This document shows, piece by piece, positions 36,801 to 48,795 of a stretch of DNA of 64,000 nt. Location: contig ARYC01001334.1 of NCBI GenBank assembly GCA_000711775.1, positions 1 through 64,000 of the forward strand, given 5' to 3'. Source of the stretch: Oxytricha trifallax (taxonomy: Eukaryota > Ciliophora > Spirotrichea > Sporadotrichida > Oxytrichidae). Position numbers and translations under genes: made by a program. The notes beneath the pieces are model-generated. The model saw only the letters and a list, made by a program, of their open reading frames with translations, was not told the DNA's origin and searched no databases. The stretch's first letter is position 1, and each line of letters opens with the position of its first letter.

Positions 36801-39800
36801 ATATTTTATGAGAATTTTATATATTTTAGTAAATTAAAATACTCCTAATGAAGTTTTGTTTCTCTAGGAGGTCCTCCAAATCAAGTTTGAACTTAATTTG
36901 GAGGTAAAGTTATTAAACATTTTTTAATTTAATATGCTCCTAATTAAGTTTTAACCTTAAAATTTAACTCCTAATAAAGTTTGAACTTAATTTGGAGGAC
37001 ATCCTAAAATAATTAAACATTATTAGGAGCAATTTAATGGAGATAGATTGATAAAAAAGAAAATCAATCTGTGAAACTTGGAGCAAGTTTTTCAATGCTT
37101 CTCCGTATATCTTTTTAAGGTTACCTCCAGTAGGTCCTCCCTATTTAGTAGTAAGATTTTAATAAACTTAGAATGGATATCCATAATTTTAAATTTCATT
37201 AACATTTCTAGAAAGAGGAAGCAAGATGGAGTCTATGAATGATGCAATGAAGAGAATTTAATCTCAAGAATTAATAGGAAAATTTCGAAGTAAAGAGGAC
37301 CTTTATAGATATTTGGTATAGCAAGGTAAGTTCTTAAGTAAGATTAATAAATCCATTATAGTTGGATTGTTCTTGCCAACTTAGGAGGGAACTAAAATCT
37401 CATTCTTAAAAGCCTTACTGAGTGAAGACAAAAAAGCATTTAAGTCTAATGAAATTAGGATGATTGAAATTCCTAACTACCCTGAAATATCAGTGACAAA
37501 CCTATATGACGATGCTATGAGTGATCCGGACGTAGCTCTCTACCTTCCATCAAAGCTACAGCTCTCTAATAAGTTGCCAGAGAGAAACTTCTTCTTTGGT
37601 GTTCTTGCAACTCTGAAACCTGAGTACTTAAATGAAGTTATTTAAGAAGCTCACAAGAAACGATACAGCATCTCACCTGAAGAAAAAGAGAAGCAAGGTA
37701 TTAAAATAAGTAATACCTGGCTGAAGGAACTTCAAAAGCATCCATTCATCTCAAGAAAGCTTACCCTTCTAACTTTATAGAGAAACCTGGAACTGCTATA
37801 TACTTAATGAAATAGCGCAGTAAATTAAACAGAGAGAGAAAGTCACAAGCAAAGCATGAATTGAGTAAGAAACTCTTCAAAGATTTCTAAAAGCCAGACG
37901 AGATGAACATAGATACAGGAGCTGGCACTAAGAGAAGAAAGAAAGGGCCAACAAGCATTAAGAGGAAATATTATGAACTTATTCATTCGTTTAAATCTAA
38001 TACTTATTTATAAACACAAAATCTCCCTTCTCTTGCGCACACTTTAGCTTTCTCATCACTGACTCATTTAGCAGCACTCTTAATAAAATCGACTGTATCT
38101 ATCTTTAAATCATGCATCAGATGGTAGAGCAGCAATTTCTTATAATGACCTTTCAATAACCCCCAATATAATTCAATTCCATTGAACTAAGGGCTGTAAG
38201 GAAAATTAAATACAGGTGTTATATTTAGCCTTTCATATTCCTTCCTTGAGTCTTTAGTTTTATGAACTGACAAGTTATCAACGAATAGAATAATCTCTTA
38301 GTCAGCGTACTTATCTCTGAGTTATTGCAAGAACTTAATATATTATTCAGTATTTATAGAACGAGGGTGAATAACATAAGTCTCGAGGCCACTATCTTCA
38401 CTTATTCCACCAAGAATAGCATGAGTTTAAACCTTAACATTTTAGTCATAAACTTCTATATTACTATACCTCTTGTACCAAGACCTTAATATAAAGGTAT
38501 TGAATGTAAATACAGCCTCATCAGAGTGTATAAACTTTATATTATGCTCTTAAGACCTCTGCATTTAATCGAATAAATAATTTAAATTAGTCTTATAAAA
38601 TGGAACATTAAAGTCAATCACTCTCTTAATGCGATTGACTGTCTTGTAAGATATTCCGTTCTTTTTATATATATTAGCTATCGATTAAGCAGATATGTGA
38701 AGCTCAGGAAATTGCGATGAAACATCACAGCCCTCAAGGCTAGAGAGAAATGAGCCCAGTATTTAAAAGTCTTATAATTAATAAGATAATCAATATGATG
38801 AGGCTAAAATTTTAAAGGTCTCTTAGGCTTAGAATTAAGATGCTATCTCTTTAAATTCAATGCTAATAGACAGTGAGACCTCACTGTTGCTGGAGATTTA
38901 TGGAGTAGCCTTGCTTTAGACGTATAATTCAGAACAGGCTTGAGTTATTCACCATAGTTATTACAACCATATCGCAATTTTAATAGTAAATCTATATAAT
39001 CACTGTCATAAACAGACCCCAAATCACGCATATGCTCACTTAAATTACTAATATTTAAACATTAAACCCCTACATAAACCCTATTAAAACCCTAATAAAG
39101 TATGATCTTATAGTCTACTTTTATCAATCAAAAACTCAATCAAACTACTGAAAGGGTTTTGGGTTTTGATTCATATTGAGCTTAGGTACTTATGTTCCTG
39201 GCTGATGATTCTGAGTCATGAGGTTATTAGGGTTTTGGAAGGAAGCGGGTTGTGTAAGACCAAGTTACTTTTGTGGCTAGAATCTTTGTTACTGTTGAAT
39301 TGGGTACTGTTAATTGAGGAGAGGTGGAAGAGTTTGTTGATGCATAGGCAGTTGTTGCAGTTAAGGTTTCATATTTTAATGTTGTTATTATTTTAATAGT
39401 TGCTGTTATTATAATTAATTCTATTAATTTTAAATTTATTGCAAAAAGAATAAATTTTCAATATTTTCGAGATTATTGATTGATGTAATTATTAATAAAC
39501 TATTTGAATTAACAATATCTAGGATTCATTTGTTATGAAACTTTAGCGTTTTATTAACCTTGATTATTATTTATAATTTTTGGTTGTACGAGGTTTTTAT
39601 TGAGATTTTGTACTTAATTTTGCGATTGGCCCAATACTCCTGGGTTGCCCATAAGTAAGATTTTGTGAGGGTACCTAGTTAGACAAGAAATTATAACCTT
39701 AAACAATTTGATTCTAGGAAGATAGAATTTTTTGTTGAGTTTATAGTTGATTTAATTGTTGATTCTATGCAGGTAGTTATGAATTAGTTTGATTTGGATA

Positions 39801-42800
39801 TGTTTGCTACTATAATTAATTTTAAACAAATGGATTTCCTTATGAATTGAGAAATGGTTTATTTTATGCGTTTATGAGGGAGTTTTGAGGTTAAGCTTGA
39901 TTTAATGGGGTTATTGGATTGTTTTATTTTAATAAATTTGAGTTATCTTATCCATTAACGATTGCTCTATTAGTTGGAGTTATTTATTAGCTATTTGTAA
40001 ATTATTAGCCATTTGGTAATTATTGTGTTTGTAGTTAGTCAAGCCACCATTAATTTGTTAAAGGCTAGGTTGATTTGTAAGTGGTGGTAATTTTTGAGGT
40101 GCTTATTATTAAGTCAATGACTAATTTTCTTGAAATTGCTATTACTGAGGTACATTTCTTGATTAAATTTGTTGTTATTACTGCTATCGGGTTATCAGCT
40201 ACTTTTTGGCTTAGAATTAACCTTGTTATGAAGAGTTTGCATTATAATTTAATAGTGAGTCTTGCTGTTTTACAGGAGCAATTATAATCTTTCTATAAGT
40301 ATAATCTTTTAAATTGAAGTTTTATTGCTGGGCTTAAGGTACTTGTTATTACGATACTAATGAATTTTATTGTTAGACTTGTTTAGCGCCAATATGATCT
40401 GAATTTATTGCTTTTTATTCTAGGGGAATTTAATAAAATTGTTTTTGCTGTTCTTGTAAAATCAAAGAATTGTCTCTGCTGTTACTTTAAGGAGGGTTAA
40501 TATTTGATATATTTCCTGAACCAATCTAAGGTTGTGACTAAAAATTTGAATTTTTAATTTCTTTATATTGAAGATTTTAATTCACAACTTGTTATGGTTT
40601 TAGGTTTGACATATGCATGTCTGTGTCATTAATGTCTGATTCACAGTTATCGATATCTGGGTCTTCTTCTTTGATCAGTGGAAGTTCCTTTTCTATGAAA
40701 GGTGAACTTATTCTTTATTGTAGAGTCTGCTGACCAGGCTGTTATTTATATTGGAAATTAGTGGGTTGGTTCATTTAAGGGATGCTTTGATTTAATTAGT
40801 TTTAGATAATTGGTTATTGGGATGGTTGATTTTAAATTTAATGGATTGATGAGCTTCGTTGATTTAAGTTAAGTTATTGTAAGGAGTCCATCAAACCTTC
40901 ATTTGCAATTAAAAGAATTAAGATAAAAGTTGCAAGTTGCTCCTATCTTTGAGATTCAATCAAATCCCCATCAATCAATAATTCACTCTGCTAAATTATA
41001 TTGCTATAAAATAAACATAATTGAATATCTGTAGGATCAGACACAAAGCCAATTTATTACTACTATTCCTCTTAAACTTGCTGCATCACACCGTTCTCCC
41101 GTGGTTTACTAAACATCTTATCCTCCAAGAACTCCTTATGCTATTAATATTTATTCAATTAGGGATTTCCTTATTACATATTGGACTGCGCTTACTTCAA
41201 CTGCTGTCTTTGCTCCTCCAGATATCTTTGTTGTGTGTTATGACTTGCTGAAAATATGTCTTATTGCGACTGAAGTTATTGCTGTTGTTGTTAAAAAGTA
41301 GGCTAATTTTATTCCTACTAAAGCGGTAATTGTTGTTGTTATTAGAATGGGTTTTAGGAGAGCTGTTAGTTTCAAAGTTAATAGTGTTGTTATTGTGAAG
41401 ACTCTAATTAGTCTTGTGTTGTTGGTCTTAACTATTGGTTTTAAATTGGTGAAGAAAACTGGTTAAGTGGATTTAATAAAATAAATTTAATAATCTCAAA
41501 GGATGTTAGAACTACTATAATAAATCTCTAATAGGGCTTTGGTAATCAGTAATTACTTAATTTTATAAAGGCTACTGCATTAATTGAGGTGTCTTTGCAT
41601 TAAAATTCATTTATGAGTTTGGTTAATTGCTTTGAGTAATGAAAGCCTAATTACCAATTAGATGATTCTAATTAATTTCCTCAAAGCCTTCAAGCTCTTA
41701 GTTTGGCAATTACTGTTATTACAAATCTCAATGAGAATACTGGTCTACTGCCGATTGCATTTAGTTTTGCTGTAGTTAATTTACTTATTGTAAAGGTTGT
41801 AATTATTGTTGTACTTAGTCTAAAAGAGGGTTTAAAATATTGTTTTGCTGTTAGATTTCTGGATACGAAATTTACTATTACAATGGCTGCTACTGTAAGA
41901 ATTAAGATTGGTTTGGTTATAAAGAATCTTAAAACAATTGTTGATTTGATAAATGTTTCTATAATTATTTGAATTTGTATATCTAAAAAAATACACTTAA
42001 TTTTATCCTGTTGCTAAGGGACACCATAAACTTGATAATCAGTTTGATATACTGGCAATAACTGTTGTTATGCTAACTGAGGTTAAATATATGATTGTTT
42101 AGTGATTGGTTATTTTTAAGGTACAGTTTATGACTAAGGCATGAATGATAGCTGATCACCTTGGAATAAGGGGGTCTAGACTTAATCATTAAAGTTATTA
42201 GGAATTTATTATTGTAAATAAATTTAGGAATTAGATAAATATTATTTTGCATAATATTATAAGTACCATTACAAATAATTATTTTAAAATCTACCTATTA
42301 GTAGTAAAAATTACTTTTAAAAGTTTCAGAGAATATAAATTCAATAAATTTGTGAGTTAATAGTCATTTAATAATATTGAGTAATACAATTAAAAATAAA
42401 GCAAATTTGATTATAATTTTATAATTCATTTTAAATATAATGAATTATTTTAATTATGAACCATTTTTAGAGCAATTTTTAATAAATTTAATTTTTCTCC
42501 CAAAAATTTAATATTTAACTATAATATCCCACGATTAAGCCAGTATTAGGATTAACAACAGGTTCTCCTTAATAGATTTGTTATATTGGCAGATAGTTCT
42601 AAGACTCTATTGGTACTTATTCAGCAAGTTATGGTACAAATTATTGCTTCCCGAATTAGTCAACTTCAACCACTCCCTAAGTTTATGGGAATTGCTATTC
42701 TCCTTGAAGCATTTAAGCTAATTGTTACAAACCCTCTTGAGATGAGGCTATGAATTAATTCTAATCGGTACCACCATTAAAACCCATTTACGACATCATA

Positions 42801-43174
42801 CTCTATGCTGATTACCTGTTTGGTGAAATAGAAACATTTCTTTGTTAATTACCAAAATCTTATTGGTTCAATTAGTTTAATCTTTGTTAATGTGGCTGCA
42901 AATCTACTTAAGTTCTTTACTAGGGATAGTTCTAAACTGCAGATCTTGGTGATAGGTATTAATCAGTATTAATTGATACAATATCGTTGTTGCGTGATTG
43001 CTATTATTGAGCTTTGTTTGGCTATATTTTATTTATAGGTGTAATTTACTAAGTTGATCAATCTCCACGTGAAAGTATGTGACTTTCATTGATTTCTGGG
43101 AGCATATCAGCCAATTTATGTTAAGATTTTCCACTAGGACTCATACTAGAGGCTCTTGGACTATAACCACGCAT
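33806..43174 (-). CDS. Very Gln-rich protein with TORTIFOLIA1/SPIRAL2-like C-terminus, split by TBE1 copy B
   Basis: Reads leftwards from ATG 43174 (MRGYSPRASSMSPSGKS) to TGA 33806-33808. Blocks at 43050-42480, 42280-41985, 41960-41030, 40890-39475, 39420-39169, then after the transposon 35033-34840 and 34300-33806, are dominated by Gln from TAA/TAG/CAA. A coiled coil lies near 41240-41060 (RYLEEQRQQLKQAQSN). The C-terminal part (EEAYRLTMKEADDIYLIRQV, then QTGPVVKQLEDKTAF and FEAMEIEWIEDA) fits the helical C-terminal domain of the plant microtubule-associated SPIRAL2/TORTIFOLIA1 family. No N-terminal TOG repeats were seen. Two in-frame TGAs (near 41370 and 41730) lie in otherwise open sequence. 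Confidence 0.6.
35034..35171 (+). repeat. Left terminal inverted repeat of TBE1 copy B
   Basis: About 138 bp pairing with 39031-39168; begins with the 17-bp telomere-like block. Confidence 0.93.
35195..36643 (-). CDS. TBE1 57-kDa zinc-finger kinase, copy B
   Basis: ATG 36643 (MSSNLLRRAALLGSSQQ) to TGA 35195-35197, exactly 483 codons, which fits 57 kDa. It has two C2H2 fingers then a kinase-like half. The catalytic loop reads HRDQKPEYIMM where copies A and C have HRDLKPENIMM, so the metal-binding loop Asn is replaced by Tyr in this copy. The DFG motif is DFN in copy A. The total length is a whole number of codons and no stop was noticed. Role in transposition is unproven; the family description as zinc-finger kinase is established for TBE. 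Confidence 0.85.
37226..37985 (+). CDS. TBE1 22-kDa protein gene, copy B
   Basis: ATG 37226. Candidate intron 1 (37326-37361, 36 nt, GTAAGT...TTATAG) is in frame whether or not removed. Candidate intron 2 near 37755-37780 has GA instead of GT at its donor, unlike copies A and C, so the downstream frame (AIYLMKQRSKLNRERKSQ) is probably cut off in this copy. The Lys/Arg-rich C-terminus ends near the converging transposase gene; part of the usual end is deleted. Function unknown. Confidence 0.7.
37326..37361 (+). other. Candidate 36-nt intron in TBE1 22-kDa gene
   Basis: Opens GTAAGT and closes TTATAG after CAAG, before TTGG. The same codon position and phase carry a 28-nt intron in the diverged homologue at 11622-11649. 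Copies A and C keep GT...AG. Confidence 0.6.
38064..39031 (-). pseudogene. TBE1 42-kDa transposase, copy B
   Basis: ATG 39031 (MRDLGSVYDSDYIDLLLK). A one-base loss near the MFHRNF segment shifts the frame relative to copy C. Further on, an in-frame TGA (AAK then stop, 38064-38066) replaces an Arg codon. Between them the catalytic region is recognisable: HADEAVF with the first Asp, DN..H with the second, and FNGIELYWG with the Glu. The full enzyme is about 355 residues. Confidence 0.88.
39031..39168 (-). repeat. Right terminal inverted repeat of TBE1 copy B
   Basis: Pairs with 35034-35171; its terminal block has GGGTTTTGGGTTTTG, one G shorter than the left end. The transposase start codon lies at its inner edge. 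Confidence 0.93.
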
Positions 43175-43244
43175 GAATGAATTTAGTTCAGAGATTATTT
43201 TCAACTCTTCGTATACAATCGAAATGTAAATATAAATGAGTATG

Positions 43245-45694
43245 TCAATAATTATAGTTTCTTGTCTTTGCTTTGTGATGGTGATAAATTAACGTTTCCA
43301 ATTGCAAGTCCACCTCCTTAGCCTTTTCCTTTCTTAAGAAGCCTTAGGATATTAATGTTTGAATTGTAATTTTATAATTCTACAAATTCTTAAAAAATAT
43401 GTGAGCATAAATTATTAAAATATCATTCTGTACGACTGATTAATTTCATCCTATATAAAGTCGTTCAGAACTCTAGAATTATCCGATTTTGATCTTTTCT
43501 CTATTTCTCTAGTCTCTTTAGCCTAGACCCTAAGTTTACTATCAAAATTTGTTATAAATTATTATATTGCGTACCTGTATTTATAATTTTGAAAATTTTA
43601 AGACATTATATATTGTCCATAATATTTTGCTTCTGGCTTGGATCAATTTCTTCGTAGATTTTTTGTAAGTCTATCCACGCCTGCTTAGCTTTATTTCGAG
43701 ATTCAGAGAGGTCTATTTGTTTCTCAGAGGCGATTAATTCTAGGGCTTTCATAACATCTGCCTATGATTATTTATTTAAGATATTTAAAAAATTAGTAAT
43801 ATACCTGATAAGTGTTAAAACTTATATATAAAGCTATGTTCTTTTTATGAGTACATAGGAAAAAGCGTAAATTGTAAAAGGCTAATCAAAATGTGTTAAT
43901 CCACTAGAATAAATTAATTTTTCATTCTCCCTTAAATAGAGAGAGGTTTTATCTAATTTCTAATTCACACTTTATTTATATGTTTTTAGAAATAAGGCTA
44001 TTCGTATTATCTGAGTGTTTGCTTTCATTCAAGTTGTGATCGCTCTCATATTCTTCTCTCTCATGCAAATATATGCAGTATTTTATAAATTTACTGAATT
44101 AATAAATTGATATTGTTCTATTTTTATTAAAAATAATATCGTTTTAAGTATTTCCTTCTTGAATCTCTTTTCACAAGGGCAATTTATTCGAAGACTGAGT
44201 CGCCCAGAGCACTCAAAATAAATGCAGCTCCTCCACAAGGAATGAAAATCTTATTAAAATATAGTAGCCAAATATTCTAATCCCATGTCACTAATTCAAG
44301 TTGCTTTATAAAAAACCATACAACGCAGACGTATTTCAAATAAGATTATTGTATCATTTAAAAAATAAATAAATACCAATTATAATAAAAGGGTATGATA
44401 GAATGAATCTCAGAATAGATCTACAAATCTCAGTTTCATTAGTGGCATTAGACGTGAAGAATTTATGTTGAACTAATATACCCAAGTAGGCAAAAAACCC
44501 TAGAGCAGTTTTCCCAATATATAGAAATGCTGCCTCATGAAATATCTTTAGAGCAGCCTAGCCACTGCACTTCTTCATGACATTATCAATATATTTCTGG
44601 GGAGTCTCAGTATGATAAGCTCCATAGTAATAAGCCAAGAAAGTTATTTGAGACAATGCGAACATGCTAGATGCCTTAAGAACTTATCTGAGGTAATTAA
44701 CTCTTAGAGGGCTTTGTTCACTAAGCCAGTTTAAGTGTCTGTAAACTCGAGGTTTTACGCAAAAATGCAAAAAATACAGCGATTTCTATGCCTATTGTAG
44801 ACCCAAAAATCACTTAGTTTATTGAGTGGGCTGCTAAGAAAACTCTTGAGCACATTACTCCAAATACACCTAAAAATCCAAACACACATCCGCAGTTATA
44901 AAAGAGTTTATAATAATATAAAGCCTTACTTTAAAGTAATAATGCTATATACTTTATTAAGACTGTGTCTGACCTCATAACAAAAATCCAAATATATGCT
45001 CATTACAATAGTGCCAATTCTGATTGATGTTACGAAGGACATCCCACTAGCCAGAGCATGAGGTAGAGATAATATCATCGTGATATTAATATGGTCTGGG
45101 ATATCTAACTACCATCTTCATGAAGCAAAGGAAGAACATCATTCAAATGTTCATAATTTAAATCTACTTCAAAATTCACATCCCTAAAATGAATATAATA
45201 AATAAATTAAACATTAATTTCTATATTTTTATAGTTAGATTGTTGATATAATCAGTGTGTAATGAAAAGCCAAAGCTCTGGAGCAAAACACATATATCAT
45301 CAGCAATATTCCATATAAAGTATAGGAGTCATCTATTTTTGTGATAAATGAAAAAATCCAAGTCCAGAAGGGATTTCTCCCGTTTTCTTGAAAATCTAGA
45401 ATAATTCTGATACTCAGTTGATACAGATATTCTCTGAAAATCAAATTCAAGATTTTTATGGTTATCACTAATATGAAAAAATATGCGATCTCCCTAAACG
45501 TTACTCCCAAATATTTTAAAAAATTCAATTATATTATATACGAAGTTATTTTTTATATTAATATATATCCAAATACTTCTTATCTAAAAAGGCACGAAAC
45601 TTCGAATATTCCTACTCATTTCTAAGATTATTAGTTCCCGATGGCAACTTCCTATAGGCTGTATTAATGGATAGTTATGTTTGGTGTCTGCCAT
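43245..45694 (-). CDS. PAP2/glucose-6-phosphatase-like multipass membrane protein
   Basis: Reads leftwards from ATG 45694 (MADTKHNYPLIQPIG). Blocks: 45515-45240 (helices; FQENGRNPFWTW), 45190-45090, 45080-44940 (LPHALASGMSFVTS), 44930-44740 with CSRVFLAAHSINQVIFG, 44700-44390, 44320-44160, 43760-43620 and a Lys/Arg/Gln-rich tail to TGA 43245-43247. The SR.[YF]LAAH...QV pattern is close to that of glucose-6-phosphatase in the PAP2 superfamily, where the Arg and His are catalytic. A clear PSGH motif was not found, so activity is uncertain. Pointers AAT (43612/43547) and ATAT (43420/43349) join the tail in frame. The stop lies about 70 bp before the start of the Gln-rich gene. Confidence 0.55.
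43353..43423. other. IES with pointer ATAT
   Basis: ATAT copies at 43420-43423 and 43349-43352. Removal joins NQSYRMI to SQGFLRKEKAKE in one minus-strand frame ending at TGA 43245. Confidence 0.5.
43550..43614. other. IES with pointer AAT
   Basis: AAT (minus strand) at 43612-43614 and 43547-43549. Removal joins KQNIMDN to FDSKLRVQAKETREIE in one frame. A 3-bp pointer is weak on its own; the frame match supports it. Confidence 0.5.
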
Positions 45695-46786
45695 TAATTT
45701 TATATATCAATTAATTAAGTTAATAAATTTGTAAATAACTACTATTCCAATTCAGTTAGAAAATTAAGTTATATTTATATTTGCAAATTAACAATTATAT
45801 TTATATATTTATTGATGAGAAATCATATATAAATATAAAGGTAGATCAATGTATATTAAATATCAAACCACTACTATATATAAATAGATAATATTTATAA
45901 TTTATATTTTAGTAAACCAAATGAATAGTAACCTATGGAATAAGAATGAAACTGCTAATAAAAACGAAATTGCAGTTAAACATAAATCCTATTCAAGCAT
46001 AAGTACCATCAATCAGATTCTTAAAAAAATTAATTTATATATGACTATAAAAAAGCCTTTAAATATACTTTAGCCATTATATTAATCAGATAAATATAGG
46101 GGATAAGTTCCTATAGAAAGCGGAAAAAGATGAAATATGTAATGATTACAGCTAAAGCAAGATATTTATATTTTATTAAAAAATAGAACAAATAATTTAT
46201 ATACAATTTAAATATTTTTATTTAAGATTCATTGTAATTAGACAAGTAATTTTATTATGGTGATGAGACAGTGGAGGGGAAATTATATATAAAATTTAAT
46301 TAAGCAATTGAAGTTAATTACCTCTACATTGAATTCAAGTCATTCGAACAAACTTTAGTATCAAGATACTAAAAACATAAATTTAATTAATTTAAATAAA
46401 TTAATTTATATTAAAAAGATAGTATGCTCCATCAAAGTATACTTAGATATAAATTAGAGAAATTTTGCCAAAGCTCTCTCAAACAGAATTATTTGCTTGA
46501 CTATATGAAATAAGCTTTTCTTTTAGAATTCACTAAGATATTCCAGCTTCTTTTATGTATGTTCATAAGTTAAAAACCGATGTGGCAGTGATCTAAGTGA
46601 AACATCTGTTTAAATGTGCTATATTCAAAACCCCAAAACACTTTCAGTAGTTTGATTGAGTTTTTGATTGATAAAAGTAGAATATTAGTGCATAATTTAT
46701 TAGGGTTTTAATAGGGTTTATGTAGGGGTTTAATGTTTAAATATTAGTGTTTTAAGTGAGTATAACAAGCGAGTTTTTAAAATATT

Positions 46787-48229
46787 TCACAATAACATAA
46801 GCTTAGAGTCATGTGGCAAAATTTTATCTTTCTAAGTTGATGTTTGATTGTTTCTATTGTTTGTTAATTCTCTTAGCTTAGCTTGATAATAGTTGTATGC
46901 AAATTCTCTGAGACCTCCATTTATTTTATTTTTATCGAGATATTGTTTGATTCTCTGCTTAGAATCTCTCTCACCTCTGCAGCTAAAGTAATCGTTTCTT
47001 GGCATGTCGCTCTCTATTATTATTACTGCTAGAGCCCAGATATCCCATTAAGTGTCTCCATCTCTCCAATCCTCTCTCTCTGGGAAATATCCAGGAGTGC
47101 CGTATACATTTCCTTATGCAGAGGCTTGCACTCTTTGAGCTCTGTTGAAGTCAATAATATAAACTCTAAGAGGCTGAAAGTTCATCATGATGTTCTCTGG
47201 CTTTAAGTCTCTATGAACATATCCTAGCTTGTGAAGCTCTTCAATCCCTTCAACTATCTGCTATACTATCTAGCTAATTTATCTCTGACATCTATTGTCA
47301 GATAAGAATTCTCTGTAAGTCATTTCAAGTAAAGGAAGCCTGAAGGCTACATGATCTTTACCAAGTAAAATAGCATCAAGCTAGATTATATGCCTGCACT
47401 CATTTAACTTTGCCTTTTAAAGAGCATAATACTCATTAGCAAATTCCATTTGGAACTTGTCATCAGCAAGGAAGTAATTGAAAGGATATATCTTGTAAGC
47501 ATATTAGTCATCAGTAATGACTCTCTTCTCTATTTTATCTTCAAGAGTGAGGTAGCTTTCTAGGCAAGAATCTAAGTCAATAATTTTTAATATAGGAATC
47601 TTCATTGCCTCTATTTTAACCATGATTTTATTGATCTCAGAGACTGGAAAGTTCTTGACTGCTTTCTTCATTTTTACTTACTTCAACACTTCAACTCTAA
47701 GAGACTCCACTTTATTTCTTGATCTTCTTTTTTAGAGGAATCTTTTCCCTGTAGGTTCATGAATAAAGACAAAACTTTGATTATGCTTTTTCTTTAAGTG
47801 AACTTTGAGGTCTCTAGTATGAGAATATGGCTTCTCACAGAACTCACAGACATACTTCCCATCTTTCTTTTAATGCTTGAGATATAACCTTGGCATATCG
47901 TTGTGTATATCTCTCAAGTGTCTCTTATAAGTTGACTTGTAAGGGAAAACTTTATTGCAGTCTTTGCATTAATAGTCAACTTTGGCTGGTATTTATTAAA
48001 AATGCTCTATGGCTGGTTGTTTAAACTCCTCCTCAATTTGCACAGCTTCTATGATGACCTCCTACTTAATTTATATTTAAATCTCAAAGCTAGACTGGTC
48101 AAAGTTGTCATAAGTAGGCTCCCACTGAGTACAAGCGTCTCTGGTCTCTACTTTTCTAGGTTGCTGGAATGATAATTTTTATTGACTTTACCCAGGTAAT
48201 GCCTCTCTTCTCAAAATGTTAGCGCTCAT
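46787..48229 (-). pseudogene. TBE1 57-kDa zinc-finger kinase, copy C
   Basis: ATG 48229 (MSANILRREALPGQ) and a TGA at 46787-46789. Two C2H2 fingers and GYVHRDLKPENIMM are preserved. Near the C-terminus small deletions relative to copy B (2 bp and about 7 bp) change the frame of the last 20-40 residues, so the tail differs. Confidence 0.85.
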
Positions 48230-48795
48230 TTTAGTTTGCTGATAAATTTTATTATAATAATGATAAAATCTACTGAGATAAACTATAATAGTAAAGTATA
48301 AGACACTTTAGTAGATTCTTTGCTGAGAAGTAAGAAAATTAACTAACCATAAAAAAACTGTAAGTATACATATTTTATGAGAATTTTATATATTTTAGAA
48401 AATTAAAATACTCCTAATGAAGTTTTGTTTCTCTCGGAGGTCCTCCAAATCAAGTTTGAACTTAATTTGGAGGTAAAGTTATTAAACATTTTTAAATTTA
48501 ATATGCTCCTAATTAAGTTTTAATCTTAAAATTTAACTCCTAATAAAGTTTGAACTTAATTTGGAGGACCTCCTAAAATAATTAAACATTATTAGGAGCA
48601 ATTTAATGGAGATAGATTGATAAAAATGGAAATCAATCTGTGAAACTTGTAGCAAGTTTTTCAATGCTACTCCGCATATCTTTTTTAGGTTGACCTACAG
48701 TAGGTCCTTCCTATTAAGTAGGAAGATTTTAATAAACTTAGATTGGATATCCATAATTTTAAATTTCATTAACATTTCTTGAAAGAGGAAGCAAG

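Larger units (their letters stand above)
35034..39168 (-). mobile_element. TBE1 transposon copy B, full length (4135 bp)
   Basis: Starts CAAAACCCCAAAACCC and ends in its inverse, with ATT on both sides (35031-35033 and 39169-39171), the ANT target duplication known for TBE1. Terminal inverted repeats are about 138 bp. Genes: zinc-finger kinase (-), 22-kDa (+), transposase (-). It lies in a coding block of the Gln-rich gene. Joining the flanks with one ATT gives ...PKLNMNGMAQNQ... with no frame change. The transposase is broken; the kinase gene looks open; the 22-kDa gene has lost its second splice donor. Confidence 0.97.

Noticed and set aside
41021-41251. Leu-rich plus-strand frame as a membrane protein
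   Set aside because: It is the reverse image of the Gln-rich minus-strand gene; reversed poly-Gln codons read as Leu. The same holds for 39166-39396, 40081-40287 and 41703-41972.
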